Source of the DNA: ZC4RG30 sp049841155
GTDB lineage: Bacteria > Pseudomonadota > Gammaproteobacteria > Steroidobacterales > Steroidobacteraceae
Length of the DNA: 64,000 bases
Assembly: GCA_049841155.1 (NCBI GenBank)
Contig: JASGHI010000004.1
Coordinates: forward strand, 310,001 to 374,000
Direction of reading: 5' to 3'
Within the stretch, counting starts at the first letter, position 1. Each line of letters opens with the position of its first letter. The notes under the pieces were generated by a model, which saw only the letters and a list, made by a program, of their open reading frames with translations, was not told the origin of the DNA and searched no databases. Shown here piece by piece: positions 1 to 8,122 of this stretch. A program made the translations under genes and the position numbers.

Positions 1-2
1 GG

Positions 3-431
3 GAGTCGCGCGTGCAGGCTGGGCTTGCACGGTTCAGCCTGCTCGCCCTGGCCGAGCGTCCCTTCGACGAGCTGAGCGGCGGCGAAAGGCAGCGCGTGCT
101 GCTCGCCCGTGCCTTCGTGCAGGACGCCCCGTACCTGCTGCTCGATGAGCCAACCAGTGCACTGGATCTGCGCCATCAGCTCGACGCGCTGCAGATCGTG
201 CGCGGCCTCGTGGACGAGATGGGTGTCGGTGCCCTGGTGGCAATCCACGACCTCGGCGCGGCGGCGCGATTCGCCGACCGCATCCTTCTGCTGTCCGGCG
301 GGCGCCTGCTGACCCAGGGCCCCTGGGAGCAGGTGCTCACGCCCGCCCACATCCGCGCGGCGTTTGGTGTTGACGTGGTCGTGGGTTCCACGGACGGACT
401 TCCCTACGTCATCCCTGCGGCCATCGCGTGA
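3..431 (+). CDS. ABC transporter ATP-binding protein, iron/siderophore type (5' partial)
   Basis: C-terminal part of an ABC ATPase; the reading frame is open to the left edge, so the Walker A half lies outside the window. The signature LSGGERQRV, Walker B YLLLDEPTSALD and the switch histidine in AIHDL are all visible. The LRHQ after the D-loop and the closing GVDVVV...LPYVIP resemble FecE/HmuV/BtuD-type ATPases that drive uptake of ferric siderophores, heme or cobalamin. It would act on the cytoplasmic face with a permease encoded upstream. The stop overlaps the next gene's GTG start. The substrate cannot be decided from this fragment. Confidence 0.85.
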   Translation, partial: ESRVQAGLARFSLLALAERPFDELSGGERQRVLLARAFVQDAPYLLLDEPTSALDLRHQLDALQIVRGLVDEMGVGALVAIHDLGAAARFADRILLLSGGRLLTQGPWEQVLTPAHIRAAFGVDVVVGSTDGLPYVIPAAIA

Positions 432-1423
432 TCAGCCTTTCCGTCCTCGATCAGTCCCCTGCGGTGCAGGGCATCCCGGACGACGCCGTGATCCGCGAGA
501 CGGTCGCCTTCGCGCGCTGGTGCGAGGAGGCCGGCCTGCGCCGCTTCTGGCTCGCGGAGCATCACAACGGCGCTGCCAATGTCGGTTCGGCTCCCGAGAT
601 CCTCGTCGCGGCCATTGCAGCGCAGACGCAGCGCATCCGCGTGGGCAGCGCCGGCGTGTTGTTGTCTCACTATGCGCCACTCAAGGTGGCCGAGCAGTTC
701 CGGGTGCTCGAGGCGCTGGCGCCCGGCAGGATCGATCTGGGTATCGGGCGCTCGCCTGGTGGAAGTGCAGCGACCGCGGCGGCGCTCGGTCGTCAGGCAG
801 ATGCCACGTTCGATGCCGATGTCGCCGTCCTGCTCGATCTGCTTGCTGACAAAGGTGAACCGCCGCGCCCCATCCGTGCCTATCCCGTGGTCGTGACGAT
901 GCCGGAGCCCTGGATTCTCAGCAGTTCCACCCGCGGCGCGGGCCTTGCGGCATCGCTCGGCGCGCCCTACTGTTTCAACGCTTCGCATGGCCAGAACCAC
1001 GGCCTGCTCGAGGAGGCGCTGGCGCGTTACCGCGCCGAATTCCGGCCGAGCCGGTTTGCGGAGCGGCCGCGGCTGGCGCTCTCGGTGTTTGCTCTTGCGG
1101 CGCCGAGCGCCGAAGAGGCGCGTTTCCTCTACGGTCCGCGCGGTCATTGGCGCATCCAGCTCGACCGGGGTGAACGCAGCGGCATGATCTCCCCGGAGCA
1201 AGCCGCATCCCAGCGCTATACCGCCGCCGAGCGGGAGCGCATCGAGCAGACCCTCGACTACTCGTTCGTCGGTGAAGGTGCGGACGTGGCGCGCCGCATC
1301 CTGGAGCTGGCCCGGCGCACGGGCGCAGACGAGATCGTCATTACCTGCTGGACGACCACTCTCGCCGACCGTCAGCGCTCCTGTGCCCTTATTCTTTCCG
1401 AACTGGGAAACGGCAGGTCGTAG
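428..1423 (+). CDS. LLM-class flavin-dependent oxidoreductase (luciferase-like)
   Basis: 331 aa. The N-terminus ISLSVLDQSP, then FWLAEHHN, GSAGVLLSHYAPLKVAEQFR and the glycine-rich GIGRSPGGS are typical of the bacterial luciferase-like TIM-barrel family, MsnO8-like subgroup, which uses reduced FMN. The start is GTG, overlapping the ABC ATPase stop (GTGA), so the two are probably co-translated. The substrate is unknown. Members often sit near siderophore or sulfur genes, but no specific reaction can be claimed. Confidence 0.85.
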   Translation: MISLSVLDQSPAVQGIPDDAVIRETVAFARWCEEAGLRRFWLAEHHNGAANVGSAPEILVAAIAAQTQRIRVGSAGVLLSHYAPLKVAEQFRVLEALAPGRIDLGIGRSPGGSAATAAALGRQADATFDADVAVLLDLLADKGEPPRPIRAYPVVVTMPEPWILSSSTRGAGLAASLGAPYCFNASHGQNHGLLEEALARYRAEFRPSRFAERPRLALSVFALAAPSAEEARFLYGPRGHWRIQLDRGERSGMISPEQAASQRYTAAERERIEQTLDYSFVGEGADVARRILELARRTGADEIVITCWTTTLADRQRSCALILSELGNGRS

Positions 1424-1443
1424 CGCGGCACGCAGCCATGTCT

Positions 1444-1517
1444 TGGTGCCCCCACTCGGAATCGAACCAAGCTCTGCGGTTTACAAAACCGCTGCATCAC
1501 CACAATGCTTTGGGGGC
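1444..1517 (-). tRNA. tRNA-Thr(TGT)
   Basis: The minus strand folds as a 74-nt tRNA with encoded CCA. The acceptor GCCCCCA pairs perfectly with TGGGGGC. The anticodon stem GCGGT/ACCGC encloses TTTGTAA (anticodon TGT) and the T arm is CTTGG-TTCGATT-CCGAG. The D arm GCAT/ATGC has only a 7-nt loop, TGTGGTG, shorter than usual. It lies just downstream of the SPOR-like gene on the same strand. Confidence 0.9.
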
Positions 1518-1555
1518 CCCGGGACGGCGAGTATACGCGGGGCCTCCGGCGGCGC

Positions 1556-2152
1556 TCAGGGGCAGGTCTGGACCGTGAGCGCATCGAGGGCGAGGCCGCT
1601 GGCGGCGAGGCGTCCATCCCGCAAGGTGTCCGGGGCCACGCCCGGCAGGTCGAGCCACACGGCATCGACTTCGCGCATGCGGTCGTTGATATGGGCGTCG
1701 ATGTTCAGTCTCTGTACCTGCCTGGCGCGGCCTTCCGCGCGGACCCGGTCCTTGAAGATGCCCACGGACACGCGGAATCCCGGATCCTCCGGCATGGCGA
1801 AGGCGTCGTTGATGCCGGCGCGCCGGATGGTGTTGAGCACCCGCATCTGGGTAGCGACATCGCCGAGGTCGTTGACGGTGACCCAGTAGCCGTCGGCCAC
1901 CTGCTGTTGCTGGCTGCGCGGCAGTACGCCCCAGCCTGCTTTCTCCAGCGCACTCTTGGCGGGCTGCATGGCGGCTTCGTCGAGGAAGGGGCCGAGCGTG
2001 GTGCAGGGCGGCTTCGGTGGCGGCGGCAGGGGCGCGCTGCGCGGTCCGGGCGCGACGGCCACGAGCTGCGGCTGGCCCCGGCCCACGAGCGTGGACCAGC
2101 CGAAGTACAGCAGGTTGGCGACGGCGAGGCCGAGAACGACAAGGCGCAGCAT
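1556..2152 (-). CDS. SPOR-domain-like membrane-anchored protein
   Basis: 198 aa. It has one N-terminal membrane segment (LRLVVLGLAVANLLYFGW), a proline-rich linker, and a C-terminal domain with the VxVGxFxxxxxAxxxA pattern (RVSVGIFKDRVRAEGRARQV). That pattern resembles SPOR repeats, which bind denuded septal peptidoglycan. It is the last protein of the ctlX-birA-coaX run, 12 nt after coaX, a position where SPOR-like genes are often found next to coaX. A role in cell division is inferred from the domain only. Confidence 0.65.
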   Translation of the reverse strand: MLRLVVLGLAVANLLYFGWSTLVGRGQPQLVAVAPGPRSAPLPPPPKPPCTTLGPFLDEAAMQPAKSALEKAGWGVLPRSQQQQVADGYWVTVNDLGDVATQMRVLNTIRRAGINDAFAMPEDPGFRVSVGIFKDRVRAEGRARQVQRLNIDAHINDRMREVDAVWLDLPGVAPDTLRDGRLAASGLALDALTVQTCP

Positions 2153-2164
2153 GGGCAGCGGAGC

Positions 2165-2914
2165 CTACGACACAACGGCCAGGCCGTGCAGCACCAGAGC
2201 GGGGTCGTGCTGCGCGCGGCAGGCGAGCAGCGGCGCGATGACGGGCGCGGCGCCGCCGGTGAGATAGATGCGCGGTGCAGTTCCCAGCGAGCGGCGCAGT
2301 TCGGTGATGCAGCGATCCACCAGCGCGGCGCAGGCGCGCACGCTGCCGAGGTCGATGGCATCCCGGGTGTTGTCGGCGAGACCGGGCAGTGCGCTGCGGC
2401 CGCGGCGCGCACCGGCGGCGCGCACGGCGATGCCATGCGTCTGGCCCAGCAGTGCGCGGCGCATCAGCAATGGGCCGGGTGCGATCAGGCCGCCGCGATG
2501 CCGGCCCTGCGAATCGACGACGTCGATGGTCAGGGCGGTGCCTACGCTGACCGCGCAGACACTGCGGCGGCGGCCCGCGGCATGCCAGGCGCCGATGGCG
2601 GCCACCCAGCGGTCCGCGCCGAGCCGCCAGGGATCGCGGTAGCCATTGGTGACGCCCGCGGCTTCGCGCGTGCTGCGCACGAATTGCGGCGCGGGATGTC
2701 CGGCGGCGGCGAGCGCCTGCCGCAGTGCTTTTTCGGCGCCGCGGCCGGCCACGCACACGGCGCGCACGCCGGCGGCGGGCTTCAGCCGGCGCAGCGCACG
2801 CGCGAATGCCGCGAATTGCGCCAGCGGCAATGCCTGCATGCGGCCGATGCGGCCGTTGCGCGCGCTGGCCCACTTGATGCGGCTGTTGCCGATGTCGATG
2901 AGCAGCAGGGTCAT
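2165..2914 (-). CDS. coaX: type III pantothenate kinase
   Basis: 249 aa, usual length for CoaX. It phosphorylates pantothenate in the first committed step of coenzyme A synthesis. Motifs are LLIDIGNSRIKW (phosphate-binding DxGNTxxK-like), GADRWVAAIGAW, and SVGTALTIDVV, the dimer/active-site segment. The ATG overlaps the birA stop (ATGA). Longer upstream in-frame reading lies inside birA and is rejected because the family starts at this MTLLLID. Confidence 0.93.
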   Translation of the reverse strand: MTLLLIDIGNSRIKWASARNGRIGRMQALPLAQFAAFARALRRLKPAAGVRAVCVAGRGAEKALRQALAAAGHPAPQFVRSTREAAGVTNGYRDPWRLGADRWVAAIGAWHAAGRRRSVCAVSVGTALTIDVVDSQGRHRGGLIAPGPLLMRRALLGQTHGIAVRAAGARRGRSALPGLADNTRDAIDLGSVRACAALVDRCITELRRSLGTAPRIYLTGGAAPVIAPLLACRAQHDPALVLHGLAVVS

Positions 2915-3927
2915 GGCGGCAGGGGGCGTACGGAGACTTCTCCGGCAACGACGCGGAACATGCGGCCCTCCTGTTCCACCAGCAATGCGCCGTCTGCGGC
3001 GATGCCACGCGCGATGCCCGCGGCGGGTTCGGTCACCGCGCCCGTGAGCTGCACGGGCCGGCCGAGCAGCGCATCGGCGCTGCGCCAGGTGCCGATGAAG
3101 GGCGCAAAGCCCTCGCGTTCGAAGCGCCGCATGGCGTCGATGCCTTCCTCGAGCAATGCTGCGACCACCGCCGCGCGGGCGGGCGGGGGCTGGCACAGCG
3201 AGGCCAGATCCGTTGCCGGCTGGCCCAGCGCCGCGATGCGCGCCCGCGCGGCGGCATCCAGCGCGACGTTCATTCCCAGGCCCACCACCACGTGGACCGG
3301 GCCTGCCGCCTCCGAGCGCATCTCGATGAGGATGCCGCCCAGCTTGCCTCCGGCGGTGACCAGATCATTGGGCCACTTCAGCTGCACGCCTTCGACGCCG
3401 CAGCGCGCCAGCGCGCGTCTGGCGGCCACGCCCACGGCGAGGCTCAATGCGCCGGTCTGCGCCGGCAGCGCCGCGAAACTCCACGACCAGGACAGGCAGA
3501 TCGCGCTGCCCGGCGCGGCCAGCCAGCGGCGTCCGCGGCGCCCGCGGCCCGCGCTCTGATGTTCGGCGGTGAGGAAGTCGAACTGCCCTGGGGGAGGCGC
3601 GCCCCGTTCCAGCAGCGTGGAGTTGGTCGAGGCGAGGCTGGCCTCGCAGTCGCCCTGGCGCAGGCAGTGCCACAGCGCGGCGGGCAACCGGGCACGCAGG
3701 GCATCCACGGTGAGCGGGCTTGCCGGCAGCACGAGGCGGTAGCCCTGGCGCGGCAGCGCTTCGATGGGGGTATCCCATTGCCGCAGTACCCTCACGGCCT
3801 TCCACACCGCTGCTCGGGTCACGCCCAGGTTGCGCGCCAGCACTGCGCCGGAGATGAATTGCCGCTCGCGGACTTCGCCGGCGCGGGCCTCGGTCAGCGT
3901 CTGCAGCACCTGCATGGCAAGGCTCAT
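2911..3927 (-). CDS. birA: bifunctional biotin-[acetyl-CoA-carboxylase] ligase/biotin operon repressor
   Basis: 338 aa. The N-terminal winged HTH (about residues 25-60, SGAVLARNLGVTRAAVWKAV) is followed by a biotin protein ligase domain with GRGRRGRRW, the biotinyl-AMP loop, and LKWPNDL. It activates biotin and transfers it to carboxylase BCCP; with the HTH it probably also represses biotin genes. The ATG at 3927 overlaps the stop of the preceding hydrolase; coaX follows by another 4-nt overlap, so the three are translationally coupled. Confidence 0.93.
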   Translation of the reverse strand: MSLAMQVLQTLTEARAGEVRERQFISGAVLARNLGVTRAAVWKAVRVLRQWDTPIEALPRQGYRLVLPASPLTVDALRARLPAALWHCLRQGDCEASLASTNSTLLERGAPPPGQFDFLTAEHQSAGRGRRGRRWLAAPGSAICLSWSWSFAALPAQTGALSLAVGVAARRALARCGVEGVQLKWPNDLVTAGGKLGGILIEMRSEAAGPVHVVVGLGMNVALDAAARARIAALGQPATDLASLCQPPPARAAVVAALLEEGIDAMRRFEREGFAPFIGTWRSADALLGRPVQLTGAVTEPAAGIARGIAADGALLVEQEGRMFRVVAGEVSVRPLPP

Positions 3928-4835
3928 GCCGCCGGTACCTCGGCCAGCATGCAGCGCATGCTGCCGCCACCAAGAGACTCGATGGTGGGCAGCGGCACGA
4001 CGACGGGTTCGCTGTCCGCCGCGGCGAGCTGCCGCAGCTGGGCCGGCCCCAGGCTGCAGTGGGCCGTGGCGGACATGGCGAGCAGACGGCGCCGGCCCAC
4101 AGGCAGCTCCAGCATGTTGCCGGCGAAGCTGCGCAGGGCCGGCGTATCCAGCAGCAGCAGTCCGCGGCGTGCATCGCGGCCCTGCGACAGATGCGCCGCC
4201 ACGGCATCGCGCTGCGCGGCGTCGATCCAGGCGAGGCCGATGCCGGCGATACGCTCGCCGATCCACAGCAGCACATTGGTGTGGTAGACGGACGTGCCGT
4301 CCGGGGAGCGCGCATCGAAGATCACGGCCTCGTAGTCCATCTGCCGCGCCCACTCGCGCACCAGCGCCTCGTCGGTGCGCGGCGAGCGGCAGGCGTAGGC
4401 CACGCGCGCGGCGCGGTCCAGCACCAGGCTGCCGGTGCCTTCGAGGAAACGGCCATGCCGTTCTTCGCCGGAGAGATCCAGGCGGCGTTTTTCCACGAAC
4501 CCAAGATCCCGCTTTGCCTGCTCGATCACTTCCTCGCGCCGCTCCAGCCGCCGCGCCGGGCTCAGCAGCGGATAGACCACCACCGTGCCATCCTCGTGGA
4601 AGCTCACCCAGTTGTTGGGGAACACGGCATCCGGTTTCACGGGGCGGGGTGTGTCCTGCGCGACGCAGATGCTCACGCCGGCGGCGCGCAGCGCGGCAGC
4701 GGCGGCCGAGACTTCGGTGCGGGCGCGGCTGGCGGCTTCCCAGTCCTCGCTGGCCGGCGCCTGCTGGAAGCGGTTGGTCGCGGCCGTTTCGGCATTGAAG
4801 CCGAAGGCCGCGGGCGAGACCAGCAGCAGTTTCAC
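3924..4835 (-). CDS. ctlX: arginine deiminase-related hydrolase, CtlX family
   Basis: 303 aa amidinotransferase-fold (DDAH/arginine deiminase-like) protein. Visible motifs are DAVFPNNWVSFH, FLEGTGSLV with the catalytic Glu, YHTNV containing the catalytic His, and a C-terminal GGGSMRCMLAE with the nucleophilic Cys. This arrangement matches proteins named citrulline utilization hydrolase CtlX. Substrates would be a guanidino or ureido compound such as citrulline or a methylarginine; the exact one is not shown. It is first of the overlapping run with birA and coaX. Confidence 0.8.
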   Translation of the reverse strand: MKLLLVSPAAFGFNAETAATNRFQQAPASEDWEAASRARTEVSAAAAALRAAGVSICVAQDTPRPVKPDAVFPNNWVSFHEDGTVVVYPLLSPARRLERREEVIEQAKRDLGFVEKRRLDLSGEERHGRFLEGTGSLVLDRAARVAYACRSPRTDEALVREWARQMDYEAVIFDARSPDGTSVYHTNVLLWIGERIAGIGLAWIDAAQRDAVAAHLSQGRDARRGLLLLDTPALRSFAGNMLELPVGRRRLLAMSATAHCSLGPAQLRQLAAADSEPVVVPLPTIESLGGGSMRCMLAEVPAA

Positions 4836-4881
4836 GTGGGGGATCCAGCCGTCATCGCCGCATTATGCGCGGCACGGAAGG

Positions 4882-5157
4882 TCAGCGCGCGGCGTAGGCT
4901 TCCATCATCAGGCCGGTGCCGCCGCCGGAGACATGCGCCACCACGGCGCTGCGACGGTGCAGCTTGGTGATGGAGCCGAGGTTGATGGCGAAGGCGAGCT
5001 CCACCTTCTGGCCCTTGCGCAGTCCCAGTCCCGAGGTGCGGATGAACACGCCGGTGGCGCTGAGGTTCACCGCCTTGCACAGCTGCCGGCGACCCTGCGG
5101 CAGGATGATGTAGACGATGGTGCGTGCGCGGTGTCGGGTATGAAGTCTTCGTTCCAC
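4882..5157 (-). CDS. PilZ domain protein
   Basis: 91 aa single-domain protein. An Arg-rich N-terminus (RLHTRHRAR, the RxxxR c-di-GMP contact region) is followed at residues 31-36 by NLSATG, matching the (D/N)xSxxG PilZ motif. It probably binds cyclic-di-GMP and modulates motility or surface behaviour through an unknown partner. It is a stand-alone gene 46 nt from ctlX with no shared stop/start. Confidence 0.82.
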   Translation of the reverse strand: MERRLHTRHRARTIVYIILPQGRRQLCKAVNLSATGVFIRTSGLGLRKGQKVELAFAINLGSITKLHRRSAVVAHVSGGGTGLMMEAYAAR

Positions 5158-5234
5158 AATCGCCCTCGGTCCATGCTCTTCGGAACCGCATCACATTATG
5201 CCTGCACTGCTGCGCGGTCTAGCGCCGACGAGAC

Positions 5235-6176
5235 TTAATGCGATTTGCCGGGCGGCCGGATGTCGATGCTGACCGGGCAATGGTCGGACAGCCGGTAGTT
5301 CACGGCCTCGGCGCTGCGATAACCATGCTTGCGGAAGCTCCCCGCGCGCAGCCGCGGCGCCAGCGCCGCGCTTACCAGAATGTGATCGATGGGTTGCCAG
5401 AAGGGCTGCCCTGCGTAGCAGTTGCGGAAGCGCTCGCCCGCAGCCGCATCCTGCAGCGGCAGCGCCGGATGTTCCAGCAATCCCTGCCAAAGCGGATCGG
5501 CCGCATCCGGTCCGGCGCGGTTGAAATCGCCGAGCACGATGAGCTGTGGATGCTGCGCCGCCTGCGCATCGAGCCAGCCGGCCAGATGCGCCATCTGTGT
5601 TGCGAGCTGCCGGCAGGCCGCGCGGGCGGAACCAGGTGGATCGCTGGAGCAGCCGGACTTCAGGTGCACGGCCAGCAGCGTGATGGACTGCCCGGAATCC
5701 GGCCACAGCGTGAGCAGGGCGCCGGGCCGCAGGCGGCCCTCCAGAGACAGCGCGGCGAGCGAAGGTTCGCAGCGGTGGGGCAGTCCCGCCCGTACCGCAA
5801 AGCCCGTGTGCTGCAGGCCGGGGCCGGCGGCGAGGCAGATGCGGTAACCGGCGAACACACGCCGCAGGGTGGTTTCATCTTCCACTTCCTGCACGGCGAT
5901 CACATCGGCGTCCAGCCTGCGGGCGTGGGCGGCAAGCCGGGCATGGTCGGCGCTGTCACGCGCCAACCGCCGCGCCACATCGCAGGGCAGGGCAGTACGC
6001 CGGCCTGCGTCGCAGGCAAGACGGCCGGCGTGGGCCGTGGCCGGCGCCACCAGCCATTCGAGGTTCCAGGTTGCCACGCGCAGGTCGCGTGCGCCGGAGG
6101 CCGGAGGCGGCGCAGCGCGCGCCGTGGCCACCAGCACGCAGAGGCAGAGCATCGAGAGGCGGGGCATGCCGGGCAC
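5235..6176 (-). CDS. exported endonuclease/exonuclease/phosphatase family protein
   Basis: 313 aa with an N-terminal signal peptide (SMLCLCVLVATARA). The EEP fold motifs appear in order: WNLEWL, QEVEDE with the metal-binding Glu, LGDFNRAG, DHILVS and LSDHCPVSIDI with the catalytic Asp-His pair. It is probably a periplasmic or secreted Mg2+-dependent nuclease or phosphodiesterase. Its substrate (nucleic acid, phospholipid or other phosphodiester) cannot be read from sequence. Confidence 0.85.
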   Translation of the reverse strand: MPGMPRLSMLCLCVLVATARAAPPPASGARDLRVATWNLEWLVAPATAHAGRLACDAGRRTALPCDVARRLARDSADHARLAAHARRLDADVIAVQEVEDETTLRRVFAGYRICLAAGPGLQHTGFAVRAGLPHRCEPSLAALSLEGRLRPGALLTLWPDSGQSITLLAVHLKSGCSSDPPGSARAACRQLATQMAHLAGWLDAQAAQHPQLIVLGDFNRAGPDAADPLWQGLLEHPALPLQDAAAGERFRNCYAGQPFWQPIDHILVSAALAPRLRAGSFRKHGYRSAEAVNYRLSDHCPVSIDIRPPGKSH

Positions 6177-6238
6177 AGTGGCATGTGCAGGTTGCCCCGT
6201 GGCCCGGATCGCGGGCTTTCTCGATCAATCCACCCGAT

Positions 6239-6961
6239 TCACGGCGACCAGCAGACGGTCAGAGCAATGCGTGACTGGGTGAGCAGCGCGCGCACTGGCA
6301 GCTGCCGCGTGGTGGCCTCATCCAGCTCGCCGAGCAGCAGCTCCCACTTGGCTTCGCCGGTGATGAGCAGGAACAGCGCGCGGGTCTGCAGCAGCGCGGC
6401 GAGGTTCAGGCTCAGGCGCTGCACCGGCGGCGCCGGGGAGCGCACCGCGACGCAGGCCGGCTGCTGATCGGGTTCGAGCGCCTGTGCCGCCACGGCATCG
6501 CCGGGGAACAGCGACGCGAAATGACCATCCTCGCCCATGCCCAGCACCACGGCATCGAAGGGCCGCGCGACCACGGCGAGCTGCTGCCAGGCACGGCTGG
6601 CGCCGGCCGCGGGGTCAGGTGCGTCGTTCCACAGGCCCACGACGCGCGCCGGTGCGGCCTCGCCATGCAACAGGTGCCGGCGCAGCAGATGCTCGTTGCT
6701 GGCTGCGTCGCCCGGCGGCACCCAGCGCTCATCGCCCGGGCTGACGGTGATGCGCGACCAGTCCAGTTCCTGCTGCGCGAGCTGTTCGAAGAAGGGCACT
6801 GGTGTGTGGCCACCGGGAACCAGCAGGCTGGCCGCGCCACGCGCGGCGACGCCGCGGCGCAGGCGGCGGGCGATGTCGGCCGCAAGAGCCTGCGCCAGGG
6901 CGTCGTGATCCGGAAACCTCCGCAGCAGCGGCGCGTGAGTTCTCTGCGGCGCCTCTGCCAT
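6239..6961 (-). CDS. pgl: 6-phosphogluconolactonase
   Basis: 240 aa DevB/SOL-type lactonase of the oxidative pentose phosphate pathway. It hydrolyses 6-phosphoglucono-lactone to 6-phosphogluconate. Motifs are VPGGHTP, SPGDERWVP, SNEHLLRRHLL and LGMGEDGHFASLFPG. Usual full length. It lies 8 nt after the MetX-family gene on the same strand and may be co-transcribed, although the pathways are unrelated. No zwf or edd gene is in the window. Confidence 0.92.
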   Translation of the reverse strand: MAEAPQRTHAPLLRRFPDHDALAQALAADIARRLRRGVAARGAASLLVPGGHTPVPFFEQLAQQELDWSRITVSPGDERWVPPGDAASNEHLLRRHLLHGEAAPARVVGLWNDAPDPAAGASRAWQQLAVVARPFDAVVLGMGEDGHFASLFPGDAVAAQALEPDQQPACVAVRSPAPPVQRLSLNLAALLQTRALFLLITGEAKWELLLGELDEATTRQLPVRALLTQSRIALTVCWSP

Positions 6962-6969
6962 CGCGGTCT

Positions 6970-8079
6970 TCAGGCTTCGAGAAACCTGCGGATCTCGCGG
7001 TCGAAGTTCGGCAGGTCGACGAGGAAGGCGTCATGCCCCTCGATGCTGGTCAGCTTGGCAAAGCGCGTGGGTACGCCTGCATCTTCGAGCAGGGTGGCGA
7101 TGTCGCTCTGCTCGCGGATGGTGAACAGCAGGTCCGATTCCACGCCGATCACCAGTGCCGATTCCAGTCCGGCGCGGCGCATCACCTCCACGGGCGCGCC
7201 GTGGTCGGTGAGATCGAAGCAGTCCATGGCCCGCGACAGGTACAGGTAACAGTTCGGATCGAACACGCGCACGAAGCGCTCGGCCTGCGCTTCGAGATAA
7301 CCCTCGACATCGAAGCGCGGCCCGAAGCCCGGCGGCTGGCGTTCCAGCGCCTGTTTCACGGCCTTGCGCCCGGTGGGCGAGAGGCCGTTGCGCCCGAAGC
7401 GCATGCGCCACTCTTCGGCGGAGCGGTAGGTGATGGTGCCGAGCTTGCGCGCCAGGCGCATGCCGGTCTTCGGGTGCTGCGCGGTGTCGGCGTAGTTGCC
7501 GCCATTCCAGGCCGGGTCGCTGGTGATGGCTTCGCGCTGCACCGAGCGCAGCGCGATGGCGAAGGGCAGCGCGCCGGGAGAGCCGGAGATGCTGACGAGG
7601 CGCCGCGCGCCATGCGGCACCACCGCGGCGAAGGCCACCACCACCATGCCGCCCAGCGACGGGCCGATAACGGTATCGAGTTTTTCTATGCCCAGCGAAC
7701 GTGCCGCTTCGTAGCCGGCACGCGCGATGTCCTCCACCGACAGTTCGGGGAAGGTGAGGCGGTAGCTGCGGCCGGTGGCCGGGTCGATCGAGGCAGGGCC
7801 GGTGGAACCGAAGCAGCTGCCCAGCGAGTTCACGCACAGGATGAACCACTGGTCGGTGTCGAGCGCGCGGCCCGGGCCGATCATGTTCTGCCACCAGCCC
7901 GGCTCGGGGTTCTCCGGCGTCGAATGCGCATGCGAAGACGGCGAAAGCCCGGTGAACAGCAGGATGGCATTGCTGCGCTCGGCGTTGAGCCGGCCCCAGC
8001 ATTCGTAGGCGATCTGCGCGCCATGCAGTTCCCCGCCTTTCCACAGTGCGAAAGGGTCCGGCAGGGCTGCGAGGTGCAC
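6970..8079 (-). CDS. MetX-family acyltransferase, probable serine O-succinyltransferase
   Basis: 369 aa alpha/beta-hydrolase of the MetX family. The nucleophile is Ser141 in GPSLGGM; the Asp and His of the triad are likely in GVESDLLF and EGHDAF. Homoserine acetyltransferases generally have an HALTG-type loop and NVLGGC; this protein has FTGLSPSSHA and NSLGSCFGSTGPAS. I recall the latter pair from Xanthomonadales MetX enzymes that succinylate serine for cysteine synthesis. The adjacent cysK, 43 nt upstream on the same strand, and CysB-like regulator fit that role. Homoserine acyltransferase remains possible. The start is GTG; no better in-frame start exists before cysK. Confidence 0.75.
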   Translation of the reverse strand: MHLAALPDPFALWKGGELHGAQIAYECWGRLNAERSNAILLFTGLSPSSHAHSTPENPEPGWWQNMIGPGRALDTDQWFILCVNSLGSCFGSTGPASIDPATGRSYRLTFPELSVEDIARAGYEAARSLGIEKLDTVIGPSLGGMVVVAFAAVVPHGARRLVSISGSPGALPFAIALRSVQREAITSDPAWNGGNYADTAQHPKTGMRLARKLGTITYRSAEEWRMRFGRNGLSPTGRKAVKQALERQPPGFGPRFDVEGYLEAQAERFVRVFDPNCYLYLSRAMDCFDLTDHGAPVEVMRRAGLESALVIGVESDLLFTIREQSDIATLLEDAGVPTRFAKLTSIEGHDAFLVDLPNFDREIRRFLEA

Positions 8080-8122
8080 CGGGGCCGTGGGCCCGGGTGC
8101 ACTGGCGCGTACCGATGCGCTC

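Noticed and set aside
2911..4353. 480-aa extended BirA
   Set aside because: The extra N-terminus lies in the ctlX gene in another frame; BirA homology begins at 3927.
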